Program-made: the position numbers and the translations under genes | From: DATLXU01 sp035575515 | Lineage (GTDB): Bacteria; Acidobacteriota; Blastocatellia; UBA7656 | NCBI GenBank assembly: GCA_035575515.1 | Contig: DATLXU010000135.1 | Span: 1 to 35,008, forward strand | Direction: 5' to 3' | Length of the DNA: 35,008 nt | The notes under the pieces: model-generated | The model's input: only the letters and a program-made list of their open reading frames with translations | Databases searched by the model: none | Told to the model about the DNA's origin: nothing | Part shown: positions 24,106-31,697 of the stretch, piece by piece | Position numbering within the stretch: the stretch's first letter is position 1 | How the letters are laid out: each line of letters starts with the position of its first letter

Positions 24106-27100
24106 CTAGCACTCAGAGTAACCGCAGGCGAAGCAGGTGTGGCACCCTTCCGTGCGCACGAAAGCCGAATCGCCGCAACTCGGACACAAATCCGCAGCCG
24201 ACGACGGTATCGCCGATTTCGATTTATGCTCTGCGGCAACGGGCGCAACTTCAACTCCCATCTCAGCGCCCTGCCCGTCTTCTTCGCTGCCGTAGCTGAC
24301 GTTCAAATAGTTTTCGGCGAGCGCCTGACCTACGGCGTCGGGCAGGCTCATCACTCGCCGCTTGCCGAAGCCGTAAGAGCGCGCGCCGCCGATGCCGGTT
24401 ATCTGTTTGACTATCTCGCGAATGCGCTCGACGGGCGAAACGGGCGAAGCCATGCGGAGCGTGAGCGACATCAAGCGGCCCATCGCTTCAGCCATCGCTT
24501 TAATATCCGAGCCGGCTTTGCCTATTTCCACGAAGACCTCGAAAGGCTGGCCCTCTTCGTCCTCGTTCATCGTGATGTGCGCAGTGCCCGACGGGGTCGC
24601 TTTGCTGACGGTGTAGCCGCGACGCTTGTACGGGCGAGGCCGCACTTTGGGCTGCCACTCGCCGTCGGCCCGCACCATCTCGCTCGATGGCGTGGCGACC
24701 GCAACCGCTTCGCTCACAGCGGGCGTTGATTGAGCAGGCGCGCTCTCGTTTGATTGTGTTGCGGCTTGCGATTCTGCGCGCGGCGCTTCGCTCACCTTCT
24801 TGTCTTCTTCTTTGAGGTTAAGCACCTGCACGTCGCGCGAGCCGTCGCGGTAAATCGTCCCGCCCTTGCAGCCGAGCCGGTAGAGCAATTCGTAAATCTC
24901 GCGCGTCTGGTCAATGGTGTATGACGCGGGCAGGTTGCAGGTCTTCGATATTGATGAATCAATCCATCGCTGAATCGCCGCCTGAACCTTCACATGCTCT
25001 TCGGGCGCGAGGTCCATCGCCGTGACGAAGTAAGACGGAAGCGACGAATTTGGATTGGCCTGTTGCCATTCCTCGTAAACCTTCACGCGCTCCTCGTGCT
25101 TGCCTAAACGCGATTTGCGCAAGTAGCTCCAGAAATAAAATGGCTCAATGCCGGTTGATGTGCCGACGAGCGTGCCGGTCGTCCCGTTCGGCGCTTGCGT
25201 CAGCAGTGTCACGTTGCGCATGCCTTTCTGTCGAACCGCTTCGCGCACGTCTTCGGGCATCGCTTGCATGTAGCCCGACTGCAAAAATTTTTCTGCGTCG
25301 AACATTGGGAACGGTCCCTTCTCAGCCGCGATGTCCGCCGAAGCGTGATAGGCTTCGCTTGAGATGAAGCGATAGAGGCGATCAATGAACTGAACCGATT
25401 CTTCCGAACCGTAGCGGATGCCCAATCGAATGAGCATCTCCGCAAGCCCCATCGTATTGAGGCCAACGCGGCGCTCTGCTTTTTGCTGCGCGTAGTTCTC
25501 GTCGAAGAAGTACGGCGTTGCGTCAATGACATTATCGAGGAAGCGAACCGAGTAGCGCACGGCTTTGCCCAGATCGTCCCACGCCACGTCGCCGTCGCGC
25601 ACGAACTTCGACAGGTTGATAGCGCCGAGATTGCACACGCCGTAGCCGGGCAGCGGCTGCTCTCCGCAAGGGTTCGTGCAGCCGAGATAACCCGCATCGT
25701 AGTACCACGAGTTCGACATCTTGTTCGCGCGCTCGATAAAGAAGACGCCCGGCTCCGCCGATGCCCACGCGGATTCAATTATCGAATTCCAAATCTCGCG
25801 CGCTTTCACGGTCTTGTGTACAACGACGGGCTTATCTGCCGCGAGCCACTTGTCGAGGTTGCCGTCCCACATCGTCTCATAATCGGGATCGGAAGTATCA
25901 GGAAAGATGAGGTCCCAGTCGGCGTCGGCGTGAACGGCGTCCATGAACTTGTCGGTTATGCCTACAGAGATGTTTGCGTTTGTGATCTTGCCCATGTCGC
26001 GCTTGGCGTTGATGAACTCCAGAACGTCCGGGTGCCAGCAGTTTAGGATCAACATAAGCGCGCCCCTGCGACTCCCGCCCTGTTCTATAAGCCCGGTCAC
26101 AAACGAGTAGAGCGCGCCCCACGATACGGAGCCTGACGAGCGACCGTTTACGCCTTTGACGTAAGAGTGGCGCGGGCGCAAGCTGCTGACGTTAATGCCC
26201 ACGCCTCCGCCCCGCGACATGATTTCCATCATCTGCGAAAGCGTATCAACGATGCCGCGCCGCGAGTCTTTAGGAGAGGGGATGACATAGCAATTGCTGA
26301 CGACAACGCCCGCAGAAACGAACGAGTGATCTTCTTCAACTTCTATGTCGAACACCATGCCGGAATAACCCTCGACAACAATCTCGCCGATTCTGACCCA
26401 CCTCAAACCGTCATGCTGGAAGTAAAATTTAGCGTCAATTCCGACCTGCGGCGCTTCTCTATTAAAAAAATCTTTAAAGAGCGCAGCGCACTCATTTGCC
26501 GTCGCCTGTATCCTGTAAGCCGGTCTGCGACCCAGTCGGTGTGTGGTCTCTTTGATCGAAAAGAAATAGCCAAGCCGCAGAAGCATCTGGTGCACCTGAG
26601 TGGCAAGCGTTCTGTTTGAGAGAAGTATGCCGAGCTTGTTGTCGGAAGCGTAACCGTCTGCCGAAAAGAGTCCTTTCAGCAGCTCAAGCGAAAGCTCGTT
26701 GGGCAATCGCATAAGTTTCGCCGGTATGCGCTTGCCGTAGCTGTAGCAGCCGAAAAATGCTTTGAAGAACTGGCCGAGCGGCATCGAGTTGGCCCACAGG
26801 TCGAGCCATCGCTCAGTGCTGCTCATCTTAATCGAAGTCGGCACGCCGAACTTGTCTTCAATAATGCGCGCGATGCGCTCTGCTTCTTCCCGCTCGTCAA
26901 GCGCGAAGACTATTTTGATTCCAGAAGGTATATCGGTCTTCGTGCGGTGAGTGACGCAACCGTCGCCCAGCCAGCGGCCAAACAGATAGCAGAGCTCTCT
27001 GTCAACGACGAGCTGGTCATTGACTGAATACCTGGTTCCGCCTTCTTCCAGATATCCGTGATTGTCGCTGCGCAACTGAGGCTTGAACAGCTTGCCATTG

Positions 27101-28029
27101 CTGATTTGATAACCAGCGACATACTCAGAAAGATAAATCGGTGTGACAGATTCCTGCTCTCCGTCATAAGCCGCAGCGAGATAGTCGCCCGGTTTTAATT
27201 CTCTGGCCGATATCCATTGCGGCTCCTGTTGCAGCTTCAACCCATCGCGGCTCTTGTGCGCGTTAACCCACTCGGAACGTATAGCGAGTATCTTGTGCTC
27301 GCCCGTGACCCGGAGATCATCGTAACCAATCTTCTTAGCCTTGATTATGTAAATCGGCTCTTCGGTCTCGCGCTCGAACTTATTGAGCACGCGCCTAAGC
27401 CGATTGCGATGAGTCACGACGTAGTCGCCGACCTTCACTTCGGCAATTGGCTTGTAGCCCTCGGCAGTGAGTATCTCCTGTTCGGGCGGCAGGCAGTTGT
27501 AGAATGTCAGCTGTTGATCGGTTCCGGCGGCTGTGAGTATGCGGCCTGCGGGGACGAACTTCCATCCATTTAATAACCAGCGAAAATTATGATACCACTC
27601 ATCGGCCCGCTCGCCTTCGACCGCAGCTATCCCGCGCGCGACGCGCTCCATCATCTGCTCAGGTTCGGTCTCTATCGGCTTCGACACGTGCTCGGACAAG
27701 CATTCAATTCGCGCGCCGTCGCGCAACTCGACTGTTACGCGGCCCGCGCCGCCCGCCGCTGTCTCGTCCATCGCAGTGACAGTGCCGATCTCGCGCTGTC
27801 CGGTCTTCGTGTCAACGCAAACAATCACGAGGTCGCCGACTGAGAGCGTGCGCTTGCGAATATCTTTCATAGCGTAACGGTCGAGAAATATCTTCTGCCC
27901 AAGCTCCGAGAGATGGTTGCTCTCAGCCCCGCTGCTCTTGCGCACATCCGCGTTGGGGACGAGGGGCGAAATCTGTTCTTCGATTTTGTTTGCGGATTTC
28001 TGTTCATCGCCGATAGGTCGGGTTGACAT
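24106..28029 (-). CDS. nrdJ: B12-dependent class II ribonucleotide reductase NrdJ, intein-containing
   Basis: 1307-aa precursor, about 906 aa after removal of the intein. NrdJ reduces ribonucleotides to deoxyribonucleotides using adenosylcobalamin, so it works with or without oxygen. The N-extein ends GTDQQLTFYN (to residue 178). The C-extein starts at Cys580, CYVIPSPKDSRRG, the conserved redox Cys region. The radical and redox motifs NPCGEQPLPGYGVCNLGAIN lie at about 783-802, and the phosphate-binding region LTQAPNGTTGTLVGTSTGIE near 943. A low-complexity linker (about 1075-1120) leads to a C-terminal domain ending in CPSCGDSAFVRTEGCHTCFA, a four-Cys zinc-like motif typical of long bacterial NrdJ. 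AAGGAG lies upstream of ATG 28029. An NrdR-like box and a promoter lie near 28386-28435, and a terminator at 24041-24077. Confidence 0.95.
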   Translation of the reverse strand: MSTRPIGDEQKSANKIEEQISPLVPNADVRKSSGAESNHLSELGQKIFLDRYAMKDIRKRTLSVGDLVIVCVDTKTGQREIGTVTAMDETAAGGAGRVTVELRDGARIECLSEHVSKPIETEPEQMMERVARGIAAVEGERADEWYHNFRWLLNGWKFVPAGRILTAAGTDQQLTFYNCLPPEQEILTAEGYKPIAEVKVGDYVVTHRNRLRRVLNKFERETEEPIYIIKAKKIGYDDLRVTGEHKILAIRSEWVNAHKSRDGLKLQQEPQWISARELKPGDYLAAAYDGEQESVTPIYLSEYVAGYQISNGKLFKPQLRSDNHGYLEEGGTRYSVNDQLVVDRELCYLFGRWLGDGCVTHRTKTDIPSGIKIVFALDEREEAERIARIIEDKFGVPTSIKMSSTERWLDLWANSMPLGQFFKAFFGCYSYGKRIPAKLMRLPNELSLELLKGLFSADGYASDNKLGILLSNRTLATQVHQMLLRLGYFFSIKETTHRLGRRPAYRIQATANECAALFKDFFNREAPQVGIDAKFYFQHDGLRWVRIGEIVVEGYSGMVFDIEVEEDHSFVSAGVVVSNCYVIPSPKDSRRGIVDTLSQMMEIMSRGGGVGINVSSLRPRHSYVKGVNGRSSGSVSWGALYSFVTGLIEQGGSRRGALMLILNCWHPDVLEFINAKRDMGKITNANISVGITDKFMDAVHADADWDLIFPDTSDPDYETMWDGNLDKWLAADKPVVVHKTVKAREIWNSIIESAWASAEPGVFFIERANKMSNSWYYDAGYLGCTNPCGEQPLPGYGVCNLGAINLSKFVRDGDVAWDDLGKAVRYSVRFLDNVIDATPYFFDENYAQQKAERRVGLNTMGLAEMLIRLGIRYGSEESVQFIDRLYRFISSEAYHASADIAAEKGPFPMFDAEKFLQSGYMQAMPEDVREAVRQKGMRNVTLLTQAPNGTTGTLVGTSTGIEPFYFWSYLRKSRLGKHEERVKVYEEWQQANPNSSLPSYFVTAMDLAPEEHVKVQAAIQRWIDSSISKTCNLPASYTIDQTREIYELLYRLGCKGGTIYRDGSRDVQVLNLKEEDKKVSEAPRAESQAATQSNESAPAQSTPAVSEAVAVATPSSEMVRADGEWQPKVRPRPYKRRGYTVSKATPSGTAHITMNEDEEGQPFEVFVEIGKAGSDIKAMAEAMGRLMSLTLRMASPVSPVERIREIVKQITGIGGARSYGFGKRRVMSLPDAVGQALAENYLNVSYGSEEDGQGAEMGVEVAPVAAEHKSKSAIPSSAADLCPSCGDSAFVRTEGCHTCFACGYSEC
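26293..27495 (-). mobile_element. Intein with LAGLIDADG homing endonuclease, in nrdJ
   Basis: 401 aa, residues 179-579 of the NrdJ precursor. It starts with Cys1 (CLPPEQEILTAEGYKPIAEV), has block B VTGEHKI with the TxxH motif, and ends DIEVEEDHSFVSAGVVVSN before Cys+1. The usual penultimate His is Ser here. Two dodecapeptide motifs of a LAGLIDADG endonuclease lie in the middle, LFGRWLGDGC (about 349-358) and LLKGLFSADGYA (about 450-461), each with an acidic residue. It is full length, so both splicing and homing may be active. It interrupts NrdJ directly before a catalytic Cys, a typical choice of site. Confidence 0.92.
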
Positions 28030-28385
28030 CGCTTCGTTCTCCTTACGAGTTTATTCTCTTTTGAGCGCAGTTCCTGCCTTCGAGAGAGACCTGTCCGCTC
28101 CCCTGCGCCTGCCGGGTAAGTCGGGGACTAATGGTTTGCCTGCTGGTTTAGGTTTGTCTTACAGCTCGGCCTCTCGACCTTCTGCCGTGTGGCCGGACCG
28201 GGCTGCAATCAGGTGTGAAAACTTCTTCCGCCCTTGCCGCTGACCGGCAGCGGCGAATCTTCGCTCTATAATCCCAGGTCAAACCGGCCCTAACTCTCAA
28301 GCACCCATAATAGCGTCCAGGCCGACTGACCACAACGGCTTTCCTGTTTTTTTCAGGGTTGCTGTTTGCCTCACAGCGGTTTCGG
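28030..28385 (-). other. Long 5' leader of nrdJ, possibly structured
   Basis: About 350 bases lie between the predicted promoter and the nrdJ start with no open frame of note. A clear hairpin is GCCGCTG/CAGCGGC (28236-28254), and CCTG-A7-CAGG is near 28340-28356. I searched by eye for the cobalamin riboswitch core and B12 box and did not find them on the minus strand. A cis-acting RNA is plausible but not shown. Confidence 0.35.
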
Positions 28386-28435
28386 AGTTTACGCTATTAA
28401 TGGACATCTGTCAATATGAAAATACAATATATTGT
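28386..28435 (-). promoter_or_regulatory. nrdJ promoter with NrdR-box-like palindrome
   Basis: On the minus strand TTGACA (28409-28414), a 17-base spacer, and TAAACT (28386-28391). Directly upstream is the perfect 12-bp palindrome ACAATATATTGT (28424-28435), which matches the core of the NrdR box (acaCwATATwGtgt type). NrdR is the ATP/dATP-responsive repressor of ribonucleotide reductase genes. A clear second box at the usual spacing was not found. Confidence 0.6.
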
Positions 28436-28568
28436 GGTTGAAGGAGATAGACGATCAAGAATCTAGGGTGTTGCTAAAAACTCCGTGAAAAACAACTTTC
28501 GGTTTACAGCGATTTTGGACTTTTTTAGCAAGCGGCCTGTTTGCACAATAAAGCCCTGTAAAGAGTGG

Positions 28569-28967
28569 TTAAGAGCGGGAGGCTTTGCGGGTGCGAGGTC
28601 GCTTTTGCTTTAGAAGGTCCTTGATATAGCCGATTAGCAGCTCGGCTTCGACCGGCTGGGCCATTGCTCGATTGGCTCCGGCCATAATTGCCTTTTGTTC
28701 CATCTCCATTCCGTATGCCGTGACGGCCAGAATCGGAACATTCTGCCATCCGGGCATCGAGCGCAGTACTTTTATCATTTCAACGCCATTCATTCGCGGC
28801 ATAGTAAGGTCTGTGATGATAATGTCAGGGCGTTCGCTAAAGGCATTTTTTATGCCTTCGTACCCATTGTTGGCGACCACGACATCGAAGCCTTGAATCT
28901 CAAGCAGGATGGTTAGTATGTCTCTGGTCTCCGGCGTGTCTTCTACCAAAAGAATCTTAGTAGCCAT
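28569..28967 (-). CDS. Single-domain response regulator
   Basis: 132 aa, a stand-alone CheY-like receiver. ILLVEDTPETRD gives the acidic pocket, IIITDLTMPRMNGVEMI carries the phospho-Asp, and LAVTAYGM the conserved Thr. The conserved Lys before Pro (normally KP) is replaced by Gln in AMAQPVEAELL, which should weaken or alter phosphorylation or signalling. A basic tail (KQKRPRTRKASRS) follows. I start at ATG 28967; a TTG four codons earlier is less likely. No kinase is adjacent; the hybrid kinase at 4.3-6.3 kb is the only one in the window. It stands alone between the nrdJ promoter region and the secreted-protein gene. Confidence 0.88.
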   Translation of the reverse strand: MATKILLVEDTPETRDILTILLEIQGFDVVVANNGYEGIKNAFSERPDIIITDLTMPRMNGVEMIKVLRSMPGWQNVPILAVTAYGMEMEQKAIMAGANRAMAQPVEAELLIGYIKDLLKQKRPRTRKASRS

Positions 28968-29044
28968 TGAGGAGCGCAACTTTCCCTTGTATTAATTGGC
29001 ATCCAACAGTGGAAATATTGTGCCAATAAGAGGCGACAAAGTAA

Positions 29045-29066
29045 AGAGGGACCGCTGGGTCCCTCT
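29045..29066 (-). terminator. Terminator of the small secreted-protein gene
   Basis: GAGGGACC (29046-29053) and GGTCCCTC (29058-29065) form a perfect 8-bp stem with a 4-base loop, extended by one A-T pair. On the minus strand it is followed by TTTACTTTG. It lies about 56 bases past the stop at 29122. Confidence 0.65.
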
Positions 29067-29121
29067 AATACGTGAGATTGACTTTAACCTCTTCCCTGAG
29101 AAATCAATGCTCGATTGACAT

Positions 29122-29724
29122 TTACGCGACTGCTTTGAAGCCGGTTGAGTCGCGGCGCGGGTTCTTTTTGATTGTGAACTCAACGCTCACCGTATTGCCG
29201 CCATTCGGCTCAAGCGAGTACTCAAGCGTCAGCACAGAGCCGCTGCCTACGCGCCAGCCCGCCTGCTTGAATTTATCTTCGGTGCGCTCGACTTTGATCG
29301 GCTCGCCAAAGGCCGCAGTCACTTTTTGCACGATTGAATCGAATGATTCGCTTCGGCTTGTGAGCGCAGCGCTGCAACTCATCTCAATCAATTGCTCTGG
29401 CCTGCGCATCGGAGCGTCGAGCGTGTCGAATTTGAAGGATATATTCCATCCGGCCTGGCCCGGCACGTCAACGCTCAGCATGAAGACTTCGTCCGTCGTA
29501 ATGTAGGAGAGAATATCTTGATCGAAGTCCTTCGGCAACAATTCCTGAACTTCGTTATAACTCATTCCGATCTTGAATTGTTTGATGAACTCGACGGGAT
29601 TGAACGACTCGTCGCGCCGAGCGGTTTTGCTATCTGACTGTTTATTGACCTGAGCGCTTGCGGCTGTCGAAATCACAAGCAGCGCGGCTATGACCATTGC
29701 GAGGAATCTATTCGTCTTATACAT
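29122..29724 (-). CDS. Small secreted protein, possibly BamE/SmpA-like fold
   Basis: 200 aa. A signal peptide MYKTNRFLAMVIAALLVIST with an ASAQ cleavage site directs export. I start at ATG 29724 for that reason and because GGTGGA is 5 bases upstream; the longer frame to 29892 gives non-coding-looking sequence. The mature protein starts polar and then has FIKQFKIGMSYNEVQELLPK, which resembles the BamE/SmpA-like pattern 'I..GMt..eV..ll'. A second similar stretch is SFDSIVQKVTAAFGEPIKVE. The rest looks like beta-strands (WRVGSGSVLTLEYSLEPN). There is no lipobox Cys. Fold assignment is inference from one motif, and no function can be claimed. Confidence 0.65.
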   Translation of the reverse strand: MYKTNRFLAMVIAALLVISTAASAQVNKQSDSKTARRDESFNPVEFIKQFKIGMSYNEVQELLPKDFDQDILSYITTDEVFMLSVDVPGQAGWNISFKFDTLDAPMRRPEQLIEMSCSAALTSRSESFDSIVQKVTAAFGEPIKVERTEDKFKQAGWRVGSGSVLTLEYSLEPNGGNTVSVEFTIKKNPRRDSTGFKAVA

Positions 29725-29895
29725 CACTTCCACCTTCACCAATCGCGCTCTTTTTGTCAGTGGCAACCGAAGGGACTGCTGCAACATGCCTGCAATCCTG
29801 CAAGGGGGCGCTTCGTAACCGCTGCTCAAAGAGTTCTGTTCATTTTTCAGGGGCCGGATTGGCTTGGGCGTAATATAACACCAATTTCGCAAATG

Positions 29896-30951
29896 TCAAT
29901 ATTGCGATTCTGTTGCGCGCGCCCGGATCAGCGCGCGAAGCTCCGCGGGCGTGTAAAGGCCCGGACGCAAGCCTTCGGCAAACATCCGGTTGATGACATC
30001 CAAAAGCGCCGAATTATACGGCGTCGGCATTCGTAGCTTCTTTCCAAGTCGAACTATTTCGCCGTTCAAAAATTCAACCTCGCTCGATTTGCGGCCAACC
30101 ATCAGGTCCTGCCACATAGAAGAGTAAGTCCGCTCGCTTTCGGGCACGGCTTCCACTTCGCGCGGCTCTCGCAGCGGCTGGCGCAGCTTCTCGTTCATCT
30201 CACTTATCCTGATGGGCGAAGGCTCGTCGGCGGGCGGCTCCGATTCTATTCCAGCGGCTTCGACCACGCGCAAGCCTTCTTCGCGCACTTCGAGCATGAG
30301 GCGGCGCATCTCCGGCTCATTCATTCCCTGCTCAACGTAGTAACCCGTTATCGCGCACGTCGCGTTGTTGAGGTTCACAAGAAACTTGCTCCACTTCATC
30401 GCCATCACATGAACTGAACAAGTTACTTCTAATCCTGCTCGCGCAAGATCCGTGCAAATCTGCCGGGCCATGTCGTCAATGCCTTCCGGGAAACGGCCAA
30501 TCGCAACCTGTCGGCCACGCGGCATCGTAATAATTTCAGGCTCAAGCTGCACCGCGCTAAAAAAGACAAGGCCCGCATAGACGTTTTCAAATCTGCGGGC
30601 GGCAATCTCTTCGTTGCGCACGCCGTTTTGAAAACAGACGACGCGAGCGCTCGGTGGATAAACCCCTGCCAGTTCCTTGACGACATCTTCGGTGTGCTGG
30701 GATTTGGTTGTGATGAAAATCAGGTCGCCCGGTTCAGGCTCAAGCTCGCGCGCTGAAGTCACCGCGTCGAGCTTCACGCAAATCTCTTTGCCGCTCTGCT
30801 TGAGCGTCACGCCGCGCCGAAGGGCTTCCGCATAAACAGGCCGCGCAACGCACACGACGCGCGCTCCCGCGCGAGCGAGCAATCCGCCGACGGCGATTCC
30901 GATTGCACCCGCGCCGAACAATACATATCTCGAAGGCTTTTCATTGCTCAT
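29896..30951 (-). CDS. panE: Ketopantoate reductase-like (PanE/ApbA) enzyme
   Basis: 351 aa. The N-terminal NADPH Rossmann motif is YVLFGAGAIGIAVGGLLARAG. Family blocks are VVCFQNGVRNEEIAARRF, WSKFLVNLNNATCAITGYYV with the catalytic Lys, and SSMWQDLMVGRKSSEVEFLN near the C-terminus with RMPTPYNSALLDVI. This matches 2-dehydropantoate 2-reductase, which makes pantoate for CoA synthesis in the cytoplasm. It is somewhat longer than the usual 300 or so aa, and paralogues with other 2-oxoacid substrates exist, so the gene name is provisional. ATG 30951 is preferred over GTG 30954. It is divergent from the alpha/beta hydrolase gene with 55 bases between starts. Confidence 0.82.
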   Translation of the reverse strand: MSNEKPSRYVLFGAGAIGIAVGGLLARAGARVVCVARPVYAEALRRGVTLKQSGKEICVKLDAVTSARELEPEPGDLIFITTKSQHTEDVVKELAGVYPPSARVVCFQNGVRNEEIAARRFENVYAGLVFFSAVQLEPEIITMPRGRQVAIGRFPEGIDDMARQICTDLARAGLEVTCSVHVMAMKWSKFLVNLNNATCAITGYYVEQGMNEPEMRRLMLEVREEGLRVVEAAGIESEPPADEPSPIRISEMNEKLRQPLREPREVEAVPESERTYSSMWQDLMVGRKSSEVEFLNGEIVRLGKKLRMPTPYNSALLDVINRMFAEGLRPGLYTPAELRALIRARATESQY

Positions 30952-31006
30952 CACCTTAGATAATATCGCATCGCGAGGCTATCAATACAAACGGAGGCGA
31001 CGGCGG

Positions 31007-31687
31007 ATGATCACCGAAAAAGCGAGCGAGCAGCGCATCAATATGTACTACGACCTATACGTTCCGGACGAAGCGACGCGCGACGCGCGCCCGCTGCTTA
31101 TTGCGCTGCACGGCTACGAGGGCAACAAGGAATCAATGATGGCTATCGCGCAAAAGATCAACTCGCGCGATTTCATCATCGCTTCCATTCAGGGACCGAA
31201 TTCATTTTTCGTGCGCACCGGTGATGAATCCAAACCCAAAATCGGCTTCGGCTGGATGATGCAGTACAAGGCCGCAGACACGATATGGCTTCATCACAAG
31301 ACGATTATCTCGGTCATCGAAGAGACAGCCGCTGAGCACAAGATTGATCGCCGCGCGATTTTCCTTCTCGCTTTTTCGCAGACCGTTTCTCTCAATTACC
31401 GATTCGCTTTCACGCACCCGAACAAGATTCGCGGAGTGATCGCGGTCTGCGGCGGGATACCCGGAGATTGGGATGAAGAAAAATATTACGAGTCGAACAC
31501 CGACGCGCTCATCATCGCGGGCGAAAAGGATGAGTTTTATCCAATCGAGCGGACGCGCACGTTCAAGCAAGCCATCGAAAGCCGCGCCCGCTCAGTCGAG
31601 TTTATCAGCTATCCCGTAGGTCACATCTTCCCGCGCGACGCGCTGCCCCTAATCAACGAATGGATGCTCGCGCGCATTCGCAGTTGA
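31007..31687 (+). CDS. Alpha/beta hydrolase (esterase/phospholipase-carboxylesterase-like)
   Basis: 226 aa. The oxyanion segment is LLIALHGYEGNKES. The nucleophile Ser lies in LLAFSQTVSLNYR, where the usual GxSxG is replaced by AFSQT. The acid is in ALIIAGEKDEFYPIERT and the His in YPVGHIFP. Overall order and length suit the small carboxylesterase / dienelactone-hydrolase-like group. No signal peptide is present, so it acts in the cytoplasm. I start at ATG 31007 because GGAGG lies at 30992-30996; upstream in-frame sequence to 30944 is Arg-rich and overlaps the divergent gene. The substrate is unknown. Its stop lies 10 bases from the stop of the convergent HAF-repeat gene. Confidence 0.82.
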   Translation: MITEKASEQRINMYYDLYVPDEATRDARPLLIALHGYEGNKESMMAIAQKINSRDFIIASIQGPNSFFVRTGDESKPKIGFGWMMQYKAADTIWLHHKTIISVIEETAAEHKIDRRAIFLLAFSQTVSLNYRFAFTHPNKIRGVIAVCGGIPGDWDEEKYYESNTDALIIAGEKDEFYPIERTRTFKQAIESRARSVEFISYPVGHIFPRDALPLINEWMLARIRS

Positions 31688-31697
31688 TTCGCATCGC

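Noticed and set aside
24113..28029. CRISPR, phage or toxin-antitoxin explanation for the nrdJ insertion
   Set aside because: The insertion has clear intein splice blocks and LAGLIDADG motifs and stays in frame with conserved exteins.
28030..28380. Cobalamin riboswitch upstream of nrdJ
   Set aside because: I looked for the GGUGNRAAUCC core, the GCCCCCGCAACUG segment and a B12 box on the minus strand. Only weak, wrongly oriented resemblances were seen on the plus strand.
28030..28380. RNase P RNA or tmRNA in the nrdJ leader
   Set aside because: No conserved AGGAAAGUCCGG block, no tRNA-like end and no tag reading frame could be found.
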